Assembly: GCA_021205185.1 (NCBI GenBank)
Contig: JAJPYB010000007.1
Coordinates: 124,001-188,000, forward strand
Source of the DNA: Ruminococcus sp.
Lineage (GTDB): Bacteria; Bacillota; Clostridia; Oscillospirales; Ruminococcaceae
Direction: 5' to 3'
DNA: 64,000 nucleotides
In this document: positions 8,671 through 16,478 of the stretch, in pieces
Layout: each line of letters begins with the position of its first letter
Position numbering within the stretch: position 1 is the stretch's first letter
Position numbers and translations under genes: made by a program
Notes under the pieces: model-generated
The model's input: only the letters and a program-made list of their open reading frames with translations
Database searches by the model: none
What the model was told of the DNA's origin: nothing

Positions 8671-8736
8671 TTAACAGCTACACATTCGTCCTTGTCTGAA
8701 ATTGTGTCGTATCATTTTTAGTAGTAGTGCCTTCAT
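8671..8736 (-). CDS. Putative Cys-containing leader peptide upstream of metY
   Basis: A 21-codon frame starting ATG at 8736 with a perfect GGAGG eight nt upstream. It starts MKALLLKM and ends Met-Cys-Ser-Cys-stop. It lies inside the metY 5' leader, 67 nt before the metY start, and downstream of the promoter at 8789-8817. Two Cys codons (TGT AGC TGT) sit just before the stop, the layout expected for translational attenuation that senses Cys-tRNA. No obvious terminator hairpin is seen between it and metY, so any control would act through ribosome stalling on mRNA structure or stability. Expression is unproven. Confidence 0.55.
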   Translation of the reverse strand: MKALLLKMIRHNFRQGRMCSC

Positions 8737-8762
8737 TTGCAAAACCTCCGTCAATTTTTATA

Positions 8763-8817
8763 ATACCTATCTGTTTGGTATGTTTTATATTTTACACTAT
8801 GTCCGAGCATTTGTCAA
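8763..8817 (-). promoter_or_regulatory. metY sigma-A promoter with Rrf2-type operator
   Basis: -35 TTGACA (8812-8817), 17-nt spacer, -10 TAAAAT (8789-8794). Just downstream lies the palindrome ATACC-N9-GGTAT (8763-8781), across the transcription start. Its position and the divergent Rrf2 gene suggest repression by that regulator. Confidence 0.75.
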
Positions 8818-8884
8818 TAGGTTTTAAAGAATTTTTTGATTTTTTTAAAAACCTTGTAAATTGATATGTTTTTCGGCAATTCTC

Positions 8885-8915
8885 TTGAAAAATTCAATAC
8901 CCTGTGATATACTAT
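8885..8915 (+). promoter_or_regulatory. rrf2 promoter with degenerate operator copy
   Basis: -35 TTGAAA (8885-8890), 17-nt spacer, -10 TATACT (8908-8913). ATACC at 8897-8901 followed after 9 nt by ACTAT resembles the metY palindrome with one good and one poor half, overlapping the -10. This suggests weaker autoregulation. Confidence 0.6.
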
Positions 8916-8959
8916 GTATTAAGGAAATTTGTTTTAAACTACGAAAAGGAGCAGCTTTT

Positions 8960-9397
8960 ATGAAAATTTCAACAAAGGGCAGGTATGCGCTTCGGCTGAT
9001 GCTTGACCTCGCTGAACATAAAGACGAGGGATATATAGCTTTGAAGGATATAGCTCAAAGGCAAAACATTTCAAAGAAGTATTTAGAGCAGATAATTCCG
9101 CTTGTCAATAAATCGAATATGCTTCGCACAAACAGGGGATTTCAAGGCGGCTATATGCTTGCGCACTCGCCAGATAAATACACAGTCGGCGATATTCTGA
9201 GAACTACTGAGGGAAAGCTTGTTCCTGTTGCTTGTCTTGAAGATGAGGAAAATCTATGCCCACGAGCGGCTGAATGTATGACGCTTGATGTGTGGACGGG
9301 ACTTGCTAAGGTAATTGACGAATATCTCGATTCGATTACTCTTCAAACAATTCTCGATACGCAAAAGCAAAAGCTCGCCAACGAGTATTATATTTAA
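8960..9397 (+). CDS. Rrf2 family regulator, IscR-like with three cysteines
   Basis: A 145-residue winged-helix repressor (MKISTKGRYALRLMLDLAEH start, YLEQIIPLVNKSNML recognition region, RGFQGGYML wing). C92, C100 and C106 (C-x7-C-x5-C) closely match the [Fe-S]-binding Cys trio of IscR, whereas the cysteine regulator CymR lacks them. It therefore probably senses an Fe-S cluster, redox state or iron status rather than binding CysK alone. The ATG at 8960 with AAAGGA was preferred over an upstream start that adds 33 non-homologous residues. It is divergent from metY, whose promoter carries a matching palindrome. Confidence 0.9.
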   Translation: MKISTKGRYALRLMLDLAEHKDEGYIALKDIAQRQNISKKYLEQIIPLVNKSNMLRTNRGFQGGYMLAHSPDKYTVGDILRTTEGKLVPVACLEDEENLCPRAAECMTLDVWTGLAKVIDEYLDSITLQTILDTQKQKLANEYYI

Positions 9398-9449
9398 CAA
9401 AACGGCTTTGTGCCGAATATATTGTAGCAAACGCAAGGAGGTCATTATA

Positions 9450-9788
9450 ATGAGTGACTACAAAAAGGATATTTTGAATTTTGCCAAAAAGGCTGAGGAA
9501 AAGGTTAAAGACGGAGCTGACAAGGGCGTAAAGCTTGCAAAGGAAAAAGCTCCTAAAGCGGTAGACTTCGCAAAAAAGAGCGCCGACAAGGCTTCAAAAT
9601 TTGCAAAGGAAAAAGCGCCTGTCGTTAAGGATTTTGCAAAAGATGTCGGAAACGAGCTTTACGACGCCGGCGTTGAAGCGAAAGACTTTGCAGCTAACAA
9701 ATTTAACGAATACAAAAACAGAAATCACATAAAGGTTCGAACTACAAAGGACGTAGTGGGAACAGAGGAAAAGAAAGAAAAAGAATAG
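9450..9788 (+). CDS. Amphipathic-repeat (LEA/YtxH-like) small protein
   Basis: A 112-residue, highly charged, Cys-free protein made almost wholly of imperfect 11-13-residue helical repeats of the FAKKAEEKVKDGADKG and KLAKEKAPKAVDFAKK kind (about residues 10-90), with a basic/acidic tail. This pattern gives long amphipathic helices as in LEA-type and apolipoprotein-like stress proteins. There is no signal peptide or TM segment. A strong SD AAGGAGG is at 9435-9441. Despite following rrf2 by 52 bp, it may be a separate stress gene. A role in desiccation, membrane or spore stress is only inferred from the repeat type. Confidence 0.75.
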   Translation: MSDYKKDILNFAKKAEEKVKDGADKGVKLAKEKAPKAVDFAKKSADKASKFAKEKAPVVKDFAKDVGNELYDAGVEAKDFAANKFNEYKNRNHIKVRTTKDVVGTEEKKEKE

Positions 9789-9797
9789 TGTTAAACA

Positions 9798-9826
9798 AAG
9801 CTTGCCTTCGCTTGGCAGGCTTTTCG
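9798..9826 (+). terminator. Intrinsic terminator
   Basis: AAGCTTGCC pairs with GGCAGGCTT (one G-U) around TTCGCTT, then TTTTCG. It closes the rrf2 and repeat-protein unit. Confidence 0.7.
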
Positions 9827-9871
9827 CTTTCAATCATTTTAGTGAATTGTTTTAATCAAAAAAGTGAGAGG

Positions 9872-9905
9872 AAAGGTGCCAAAAATTACAAAAAAGGTGC
9901 CAAAA
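9872..9905. repeat. Two AAAGGTGCCAAAA direct repeats 21 bp apart
   Basis: Exact 13-nt copies at 9872-9884 and 9893-9905, with starts two helical turns apart, about 100 bp upstream of the pilus promoter. GCACAA (9936-9941) and TTGTGC (9959-9964) form a further inverted repeat between them and the promoter. These look like regulator sites, but no cognate regulator is visible. The rest of the 300-bp gap is AT-rich and featureless. Confidence 0.5.
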
Positions 9906-10000
9906 TTGCTGGATTTTTGAGTCTGACTGAAATGTTGCACAATTTGAGAAGCAATAATTTGTGCGAAATGTAGAAATAAATCGTAAATGTTTTAATTTTA

Positions 10001-10030
10001 TTGACAATTCCCACAAAAAGGGTGTATAAT
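10001..10030 (+). promoter_or_regulatory. Pilus operon promoter
   Basis: TTGACA (10001-10006) and TATAAT (10025-10030) are perfect consensus hexamers with a slightly long 18-nt spacer, 60 bp before the first gene. Confidence 0.75.
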
Positions 10031-10089
10031 GCTATATATAAATAGAATATCAAGAGTATATCCAGCCATAGAATTATCGGAGAAAACGA

Positions 10090-10401
10090 ATGACTGAAAA
10101 GGAACTTAAAAAGCTTAGCAGGCGAGAGCTTGTTGAACTGTTGCTATATTTAAGAAAAGAGCTTGACGAGGTTAAGCTCGAAAATGAACGACTTAAAACA
10201 CAAGCTACCGAGCGGGACGGAAATATTGACAGAATTTTAAAGACGGTTGAGAAAATGAACGGTCAGCTCAGTAGATTGGCAAGAACGCAAAATGGTGAAG
10301 CGGCGGAAAGCAAGCCGAACGCTGAACCCAGAAACAACAAACGGAAAAACAACAAGCGGAGGGCTCAAAACGTTGGAAGACAAGAAGATACAACTGCCTG
10401 A
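10090..10401 (+). CDS. Small coiled-coil protein heading the pilus operon
   Basis: A 103-residue soluble protein. An N-terminal acidic/basic segment is followed by a predicted coiled coil (about residues 8-65, heptads in LLLYLRKELDEVKLENERLK), then a disordered Lys/Arg/Asn tail. There is no signal peptide. It overlaps the signal peptidase gene by 29 nt, implying coupled translation. I do not recognise the family. A structural or scaffolding role at the cytoplasmic face of pilus assembly would fit its position but cannot be shown from sequence. Confidence 0.65.
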   Translation: MTEKELKKLSRRELVELLLYLRKELDEVKLENERLKTQATERDGNIDRILKTVEKMNGQLSRLARTQNGEAAESKPNAEPRNNKRKNNKRRAQNVGRQEDTTA

Positions 10402-10972
10402 AGCGGACGTTTTACAGCACGAGCTTAACAGACTTAACAACCGCAGAGCTTTCTTTAAGGTGCTTTATAGCACGATAGCTTCTCTTTTGGTTGTAGCGGC
10501 GCTGGCGGTGCTTATTTCAATGCTTTTCCTTCCAGTTTTACGAGTTACAGGAACAAGCATGATGCCAACTCTTCAGAATGAAGATCTGGTGGTTTGCCAG
10601 AAGCGGGGAAGCTTCGAGCAGGGCGACGTTATAGCGTTCTATTATAACAATAAAATTCTTCTCAAGCGTGTTATCGCAGTTTCGGGAGATTATGTGGATA
10701 TTGACGATAACGGAAACGTTTGGGTGAAAAAACAAGGCGAGGACGAATACCAAATGCTCGACGAGCCTTACGTTACCGAAAAGGCTCTCGGCGAATGCGA
10801 TATAACGCTACCTTATCAGGTTCCCGATCAACGTATTTTCGTAATGGGAGATAATAGAGCTACCTCAATCGACAGCCGTTCAACTACTGTTGGCTGTGTT
10901 TCTGAGGAATCGGTTGTTGGAAAGGTAACCCTAAGGCTCTGGCCGCTCGGCAGCATTGGTCTGGTAGGGTAA
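10373..10972 (+). CDS. lepB: Type I signal peptidase of the pilus locus
   Basis: 199 residues from TTG 10373. There is one N-terminal TM segment (about 32-56), then the catalytic Ser in GTSMMPTL (S62) and the general-base Lys in ILLKRVIAVSGD (K99). Later boxes FVMGDNRATSIDSR and GCVSEESVVGKV are classical S26A signatures. TTG 10373 was preferred to an in-frame ATG at 10292 because GGAGGG lies just upstream and the earlier stretch is a shadow of the overlapping coiled-coil gene. Dedicated signal peptidases are common in Gram-positive pilus islands and process or fold pilins before sortase assembly. Confidence 0.9.
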   Translation: MEDKKIQLPEADVLQHELNRLNNRRAFFKVLYSTIASLLVVAALAVLISMLFLPVLRVTGTSMMPTLQNEDLVVCQKRGSFEQGDVIAFYYNNKILLKRVIAVSGDYVDIDDNGNVWVKKQGEDEYQMLDEPYVTEKALGECDITLPYQVPDQRIFVMGDNRATSIDSRSTTVGCVSEESVVGKVTLRLWPLGSIGLVG

Positions 10973-11005
10973 ATTTAAAAAAATTCATACAAGGAGGTGT
11001 GCAGA

Positions 11006-14000
11006 TTGAACAAGCTTATCAAGGCTTTTAAAAAGCTCGGTTCGCTTTTTTGCGGAAAAAGAGCGCATAAAGTAATTGCGGCAGTTTTATCGCTTGTCGT
11101 TGTCGTATCGGTCTGCACAAGCCTTATCATGCCAGCTATAAGCGCCGACGACCCCGAAGAGGTTACCTCGCTTACGGCTTCAAGCGATGAGTTTGCTGCT
11201 TTCTGGGCTAGCTATAATTCTGGCGACTGTCAATATTTTGATATATCAAAATACGTTTCAGCAACTGTAAACTCGGAAACTGCAAGTGCAGACGGAAATT
11301 CAGTTGATGTTAATATTACAGCAAGCTTTAGCTGCTATGATACTACTACTATTGCGTCAGAGAATACTACATACCTATACTTTTCAATAGATCCAAGACT
11401 CTTTTCGTCGATGACAGATGAAGAGATAGCATTGCTTACACTATCGGGAACCGTTTATAACGGAAGTACGGCAATGGGTACTTACGTAATCGACCCTGAA
11501 ACAGGTCTTGTAATTATCAAGGTTGCTGACGAAGTTGATTTATCAGCTGGCTTCCAGGGCGCCGTTACATTTAAAGCGACAGTTGAACGAACCGATAAAG
11601 AATCCTCCGACTTTACGCAGGTTACAATCGGAACTCAAACTGTAACGATTTCAGGCTTTACAAAGAAATCGCTTGGAATTGAAAAGACAGGCGTTGTTAA
11701 TTATACAGATGGTGAAGCTCCAACAGTTACATGGACGGTTGTCATTACCAATCCTTATAATATGATAGATGACGGCAATGGAAATATTACATATGTTGCA
11801 AACAATTTAGACGGTTATACATTAACCGATACTATGTTCGGTACAGACACTACCGTTACATCAGACCCTGCTGATGCCGGAACGTATGACGCGTCAACTG
11901 GTACCTACACATTTGGCAGCGTTACCGATCAGACGATAACGCTCACCTATACGACTACTCTTACAGCAGATCAGCTCACCGATGCATCGGCAACGCTTTC
12001 AAATACCGCAACGCTTAAAGATACAGATTCAACCGAATACACCGATACAGCAAGCGTAACCTATGACCTTGGTTTTTCAATTGAAAAAACTGCTTCGACT
12101 AAGTATACAAGTAGCGGTGCTGAGGTTACCTGGACTATTACAATTACCAACAAGTACGGCTTAGCGGTTGACGGTATAAAGCTTTACGACTCAATGTTCG
12201 GAAGCTCGGTTACCGACATCAGTAATATAACAGTTGAACCTAGCGACAGCGTAACAGCAGAGTTTGTTGACGACGACAGCACGAGAATTGTTTTCTCGTC
12301 AGTCGATTCAGAAGATCCATACACAGGCGACATTACAATAACATATACAACTACTGAGGCAACCAAGACAGAAGTTTCAAATACAGCTCAGGTTGAAAAG
12401 GATGAGCCGTTGGATAGCGTAACAAAAAAAGTTACAACAAGTGCCATCTCGTGGATTTACAAGAGTGGTTCTGCTTACTATGGCTTAAACCTTTGGAAGA
12501 TTTCACTTGGTATAAATGTATCAAGTAATGAAGAGCTTAACGGCTTTAGCATACAAGATGATATGCTTGTATCGATTGCATCTGTATCAGAGTGGGTAAC
12601 GTATGACGAAAACAATCTTCATATAGCATATAATACAAACGGAGCAAGCAACAGCAATATACTTTCATCCGACTACTACGATTATGACTCTGAAACAGGC
12701 ACGATTACATTTAAAAATCTTGAAAATCTAGGCGTTGATCTTACAAGCTTATACATTCAATATTACACAGAGCCTGAGGGCGTTGAAAACGGATACGCAA
12801 CAGGTGAAGAAAATGTAACTATTACTAATGAAGCTACTGTTATCGGTCCTGACGGAGCAGATTATGGCTCTGCTTCAGGTGAAGTAACCTGGAAACCCGA
12901 AACTACAACCGAATCTACCGAAGCTACTTCAAGCTATGGTGTTTATAAGAGCTATAATTCAACTTCAACCACAGTAGACGAAACAACAGGAACAGTAGCC
13001 GTTTCCTGGTCGATTACCGCGGAGCAAGCAAACGACACCTTTGCAAACAAAACAATAACCGACGTTATTACAACTGAAACCGAAGCTGCGAACATCACTC
13101 ACTATATGACGATTGATCAGCTTAACGCAATCAAGATAACTAATAACTATACTTGGAGCGATATACCGTCAGACTACTATACAATCTCATATACCACAGC
13201 AGAAGACGATGACACAATAATCACAAGCTTTACAATTACGTTTACCGATGAAGCAACGCTTGCTAACTACACAAAGGTTTACATCAACTACTATACTACT
13301 GCTCTGATAGGCGATGTTTCTCCTGGCGAAACGGTATACTACAACAATACAGTCAGCTTCGAGGGCGAAGAAGATTCAGAAGATTACCCGTATACGGCGA
13401 TCGACTATACAGTCGCCCCGTATGTAAAAACCGACTCAAGCGGAAATACCTCAACCACAAACAGCAGCACCTCCGACCTTACAACAATAACAATTGACGG
13501 AGTAGAGTATTACAAGCTGGATTATATTATATCAGTCAACGAGGGTGACGCTCAATATACAAGCGCTTATACCTTAGTTGATGTATTCCCCGAAGGCTGG
13601 TCGCTATATCAGGGTAAAACTGAAAATACTTATCCGAGCATTACGGGCGGATATGTAGTATGCATGGATTATAATAATTCGACTTACGATGTCTGGGATT
13701 GGAATGATACGGTAGTTCCTACGTTATCTTCAGACGGAACAACCCTTACAATTTATAATCAAAAGAATTACAGCGGAACTATCAAGTTCTATTACAGCCT
13801 TATAATGGAAAAGGAAACGCTGGATCAGATACTTGCAGACGACCCAGATTATCAGATTGTAAATACTATAAGCGATTCATCCGGCAAGTACCCGGAGGTT
13901 ACTCAGACGCAGGAGTTTGAAGAAGCTACCATTACGAAAAATATGACGCAGAATGCGGCGACAGGATATATTTCGTATGAGGTTTATGTAAACCCGGAGG

Positions 14001-16426
14001 GAGCTACTCTTTCGACCGACGGAAAGCTGGTTGTAACCGACGTAATGACCTCGACCGACAACTCGTCGCTAAAGGCTTATCTCGAATCCATTACGCTTTA
14101 CACGACCGATGAGGACGGCAATTATACAGTCGAGCTTGACTCCAGTCAGTACACCTATATTCTCGATAATGATCCGGAAGCGTCTGAGGCTTCAGAAGTA
14201 GCGATGGATATAAGCAGTTTATATTATAGTGGCAATTGGATATTAGGTTCGGAAGTAAGTGCTGGCGGTGTATATACAGTTAATGTAAAAGGTCTTTCAA
14301 ATACAACTTATACTGTATATGTTAAGGTTGGTGGCAATGATTTAAATAGTGGAATTACTTTTACCACAGATGCGGATGGCGTGGGAAAGTTTGAATTCGA
14401 TGCTTCAAATTATAGCAATTTTTCACTAGCATTTGATTTTTACTATAATGGCTGGACTGACGGTGATCAAGATATAACTATAAGTAGTATAACCACTCAA
14501 TCGGAAGGCGGCGAGCTGCCTTATATCGCTAAGCTAACGCTTACAATTCCTGACTCTATACCAATCAAGATTGTATACACCTATATGGGCTATGATACGA
14601 CTTATGATTATTCTGTAAAGGAAGACGCAAGCTGTACGCTGACGAATACAGTTGATGTTACAACCTCTTACGGAGTCGAATCGGACAGCACAGAGGAAAC
14701 CTTCAACATCAACTCCGAAACGGGAGCGTCGCTTTCAACCCAAGGCTTAGTCACCATACAAAAGGTTGACGTCGCCGACTACTCGAAAAAGCTGGAAGCA
14801 GGCTTCTACCTTTACAAGTACGTCGGTACGGGTTCGACAACCACCTTCGACGAAACTATAAACTCGATTACCTATAACTTTACGGTAACAAACGACGCTG
14901 AGGGAATTTTAACGTTTTATAACCAGAACGCAAACTGGGAGGTTGCATCAGATAGCGTTGATATAACCGGAGGCGGAACCTATTCGGTAACCTTAACCGG
15001 AATTGACGCGGCGGCGCTTTGTAATTTAGGTTACTTCACATCTGATGCCTATACAGAATTAACAATTACATCTATAACCATAAATGACACTTATACGTTT
15101 AGTATAAATTCAAGTCTCACCTATGATCCTGATTCGGAAGAAAATTATAGTAACGGTCTGCCGAATGTTTGGTGGTATAGTTCAGAAGACGATCCAACGA
15201 CCCTTTACACAACAACAGGTTCTGACGGAAACGCCGCATCAATTATAGGCAGCAGCGAATCTATCGTCCTTCAGGTTACAGAAGAAACCACCGCTGAGTG
15301 GATGCCTGTAACGAGCGTTACCTACAGCGACGTTGGTAAGTATTATATGGTCGGCTGGGGAAGCACCAGCGAAGACCCGGTAGAAATAACAGTTCCCACA
15401 AGCGGCTTTAACGTTGCGCTTGAAGACGACGTTTTATACAAGCTCGTGGAGGCAACCGTTCCTGACGGCTACAATACCACTAACGAGGGCACTACCGTTT
15501 ACTTCTCAACTGGCATATATGCAGCAGCGTTGCCTGACGGGGTGACGAGCTACACTATCGTCGGTTCCAGCGGAACGCTGAACGTTCCAAACTACAAGGA
15601 TATAGACGTTACGGTTCAGAAAATCTGGGCGGACGGAGCTTCAACTCACGGAGATATAACAGTTACCCTTTACCGCTCGACAACCCTTGTAACTAACGGC
15701 TTCCCTGACGATAGCGATTTAGAGGAAATTGACACTCAAACGCTAAATAGCACAAACGGCTACACCTACACGTGGGCAGAGCTTCCGAGCGGAACAACAG
15801 GCGGAAAGGCTTATTACTACTACGTTAAGGAAGCTGATTACTCTGAGGGCGAAGGCGAAAGCGCAGTAAGCTACACCGCTTACTATGTTGGAAACGCAAC
15901 CGACGAAACCTCAACGATTACCGTTACCAACACGTCAGGCTTGACAGTTGAGAAAAAGTGGCTCGACTACGACGGAAATTCAACCTCGGCGGCGGCAACT
16001 CAAATTTACTTCAAGCTTTACTATTCGACAACTCAATCAACAAACGGCTCGCTTCCAAGCGACGCAGTTGAATACACATCGGGTGACGGATATATTTCGG
16101 GCTACGGCTACTCGTTAAGCTCAAGCAATGACTGGATGATGACATTTGCTAAAGCACCGCCCGAAAATGATGACGGAGAAGATTACTATTACTACGTTGT
16201 TGAAGTAACGGACCTTAGCGACAACAAGGTAAGCTATATCGGAAACGGTTCAGGCTCCACAGGAGTAATTGAAATCTATAATAAATCCACAAAAATTGTG
16301 GTTGGCGAAATGCCGGAAACCGGCTGCCCTGGCACCTTCGCCTATACCTTAACAGGGGGAATAATAATTGCCCTATCGGCAGCCGCTTACATTCTGCGCA
16401 AACGGTTTTTGCACGAACGTTCCTAA
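11006..16426 (+). CDS. Giant pilus tip adhesin with Cna-B domains and sorting signal
   Basis: 1806 residues from TTG 11006 (SD AAGGAGGTG; an upstream GTG lies inside the SD). The signal peptide ends near SAD about residue 45. The N-terminal half holds tandem Ig-like adhesin domains with repeated openings (IEKTGVVNYTDGEAPTVTWT, then IEKTASTKYTSSGAEVTWT, about 228-480). The C-terminal part has Cna-B/SpaA-type domains (DVTVQKIWADG, LTVEKKWLDYDG). A sorting signal MPETG lies at about 1769-1773, followed by a TM helix and a basic tail. Two AT-richer inserts (about residues 1065-1166 and 1275-1395) interrupt domains. Size and operon place suggest the tip subunit; the ligand is unknown. Confidence 0.88.
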   Translation: MNKLIKAFKKLGSLFCGKRAHKVIAAVLSLVVVVSVCTSLIMPAISADDPEEVTSLTASSDEFAAFWASYNSGDCQYFDISKYVSATVNSETASADGNSVDVNITASFSCYDTTTIASENTTYLYFSIDPRLFSSMTDEEIALLTLSGTVYNGSTAMGTYVIDPETGLVIIKVADEVDLSAGFQGAVTFKATVERTDKESSDFTQVTIGTQTVTISGFTKKSLGIEKTGVVNYTDGEAPTVTWTVVITNPYNMIDDGNGNITYVANNLDGYTLTDTMFGTDTTVTSDPADAGTYDASTGTYTFGSVTDQTITLTYTTTLTADQLTDASATLSNTATLKDTDSTEYTDTASVTYDLGFSIEKTASTKYTSSGAEVTWTITITNKYGLAVDGIKLYDSMFGSSVTDISNITVEPSDSVTAEFVDDDSTRIVFSSVDSEDPYTGDITITYTTTEATKTEVSNTAQVEKDEPLDSVTKKVTTSAISWIYKSGSAYYGLNLWKISLGINVSSNEELNGFSIQDDMLVSIASVSEWVTYDENNLHIAYNTNGASNSNILSSDYYDYDSETGTITFKNLENLGVDLTSLYIQYYTEPEGVENGYATGEENVTITNEATVIGPDGADYGSASGEVTWKPETTTESTEATSSYGVYKSYNSTSTTVDETTGTVAVSWSITAEQANDTFANKTITDVITTETEAANITHYMTIDQLNAIKITNNYTWSDIPSDYYTISYTTAEDDDTIITSFTITFTDEATLANYTKVYINYYTTALIGDVSPGETVYYNNTVSFEGEEDSEDYPYTAIDYTVAPYVKTDSSGNTSTTNSSTSDLTTITIDGVEYYKLDYIISVNEGDAQYTSAYTLVDVFPEGWSLYQGKTENTYPSITGGYVVCMDYNNSTYDVWDWNDTVVPTLSSDGTTLTIYNQKNYSGTIKFYYSLIMEKETLDQILADDPDYQIVNTISDSSGKYPEVTQTQEFEEATITKNMTQNAATGYISYEVYVNPEGATLSTDGKLVVTDVMTSTDNSSLKAYLESITLYTTDEDGNYTVELDSSQYTYILDNDPEASEASEVAMDISSLYYSGNWILGSEVSAGGVYTVNVKGLSNTTYTVYVKVGGNDLNSGITFTTDADGVGKFEFDASNYSNFSLAFDFYYNGWTDGDQDITISSITTQSEGGELPYIAKLTLTIPDSIPIKIVYTYMGYDTTYDYSVKEDASCTLTNTVDVTTSYGVESDSTEETFNINSETGASLSTQGLVTIQKVDVADYSKKLEAGFYLYKYVGTGSTTTFDETINSITYNFTVTNDAEGILTFYNQNANWEVASDSVDITGGGTYSVTLTGIDAAALCNLGYFTSDAYTELTITSITINDTYTFSINSSLTYDPDSEENYSNGLPNVWWYSSEDDPTTLYTTTGSDGNAASIIGSSESIVLQVTEETTAEWMPVTSVTYSDVGKYYMVGWGSTSEDPVEITVPTSGFNVALEDDVLYKLVEATVPDGYNTTNEGTTVYFSTGIYAAALPDGVTSYTIVGSSGTLNVPNYKDIDVTVQKIWADGASTHGDITVTLYRSTTLVTNGFPDDSDLEEIDTQTLNSTNGYTYTWAELPSGTTGGKAYYYYVKEADYSEGEGESAVSYTAYYVGNATDETSTITVTNTSGLTVEKKWLDYDGNSTSAAATQIYFKLYYSTTQSTNGSLPSDAVEYTSGDGYISGYGYSLSSSNDWMMTFAKAPPENDDGEDYYYYVVEVTDLSDNKVSYIGNGSGSTGVIEIYNKSTKIVVGEMPETGCPGTFAYTLTGGIIIALSAAAYILRKRFLHERS

Positions 16427-16478
16427 ACGAGCGACAAACCGTTAAAATAAAAAAATTCATTTATAAAGGAGAAAAACT

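Noticed and set aside
9788..9973. 61-codon frame before the pilus promoter
   Set aside because: Begins in a terminator stem, has no SD and no meaningful sequence.
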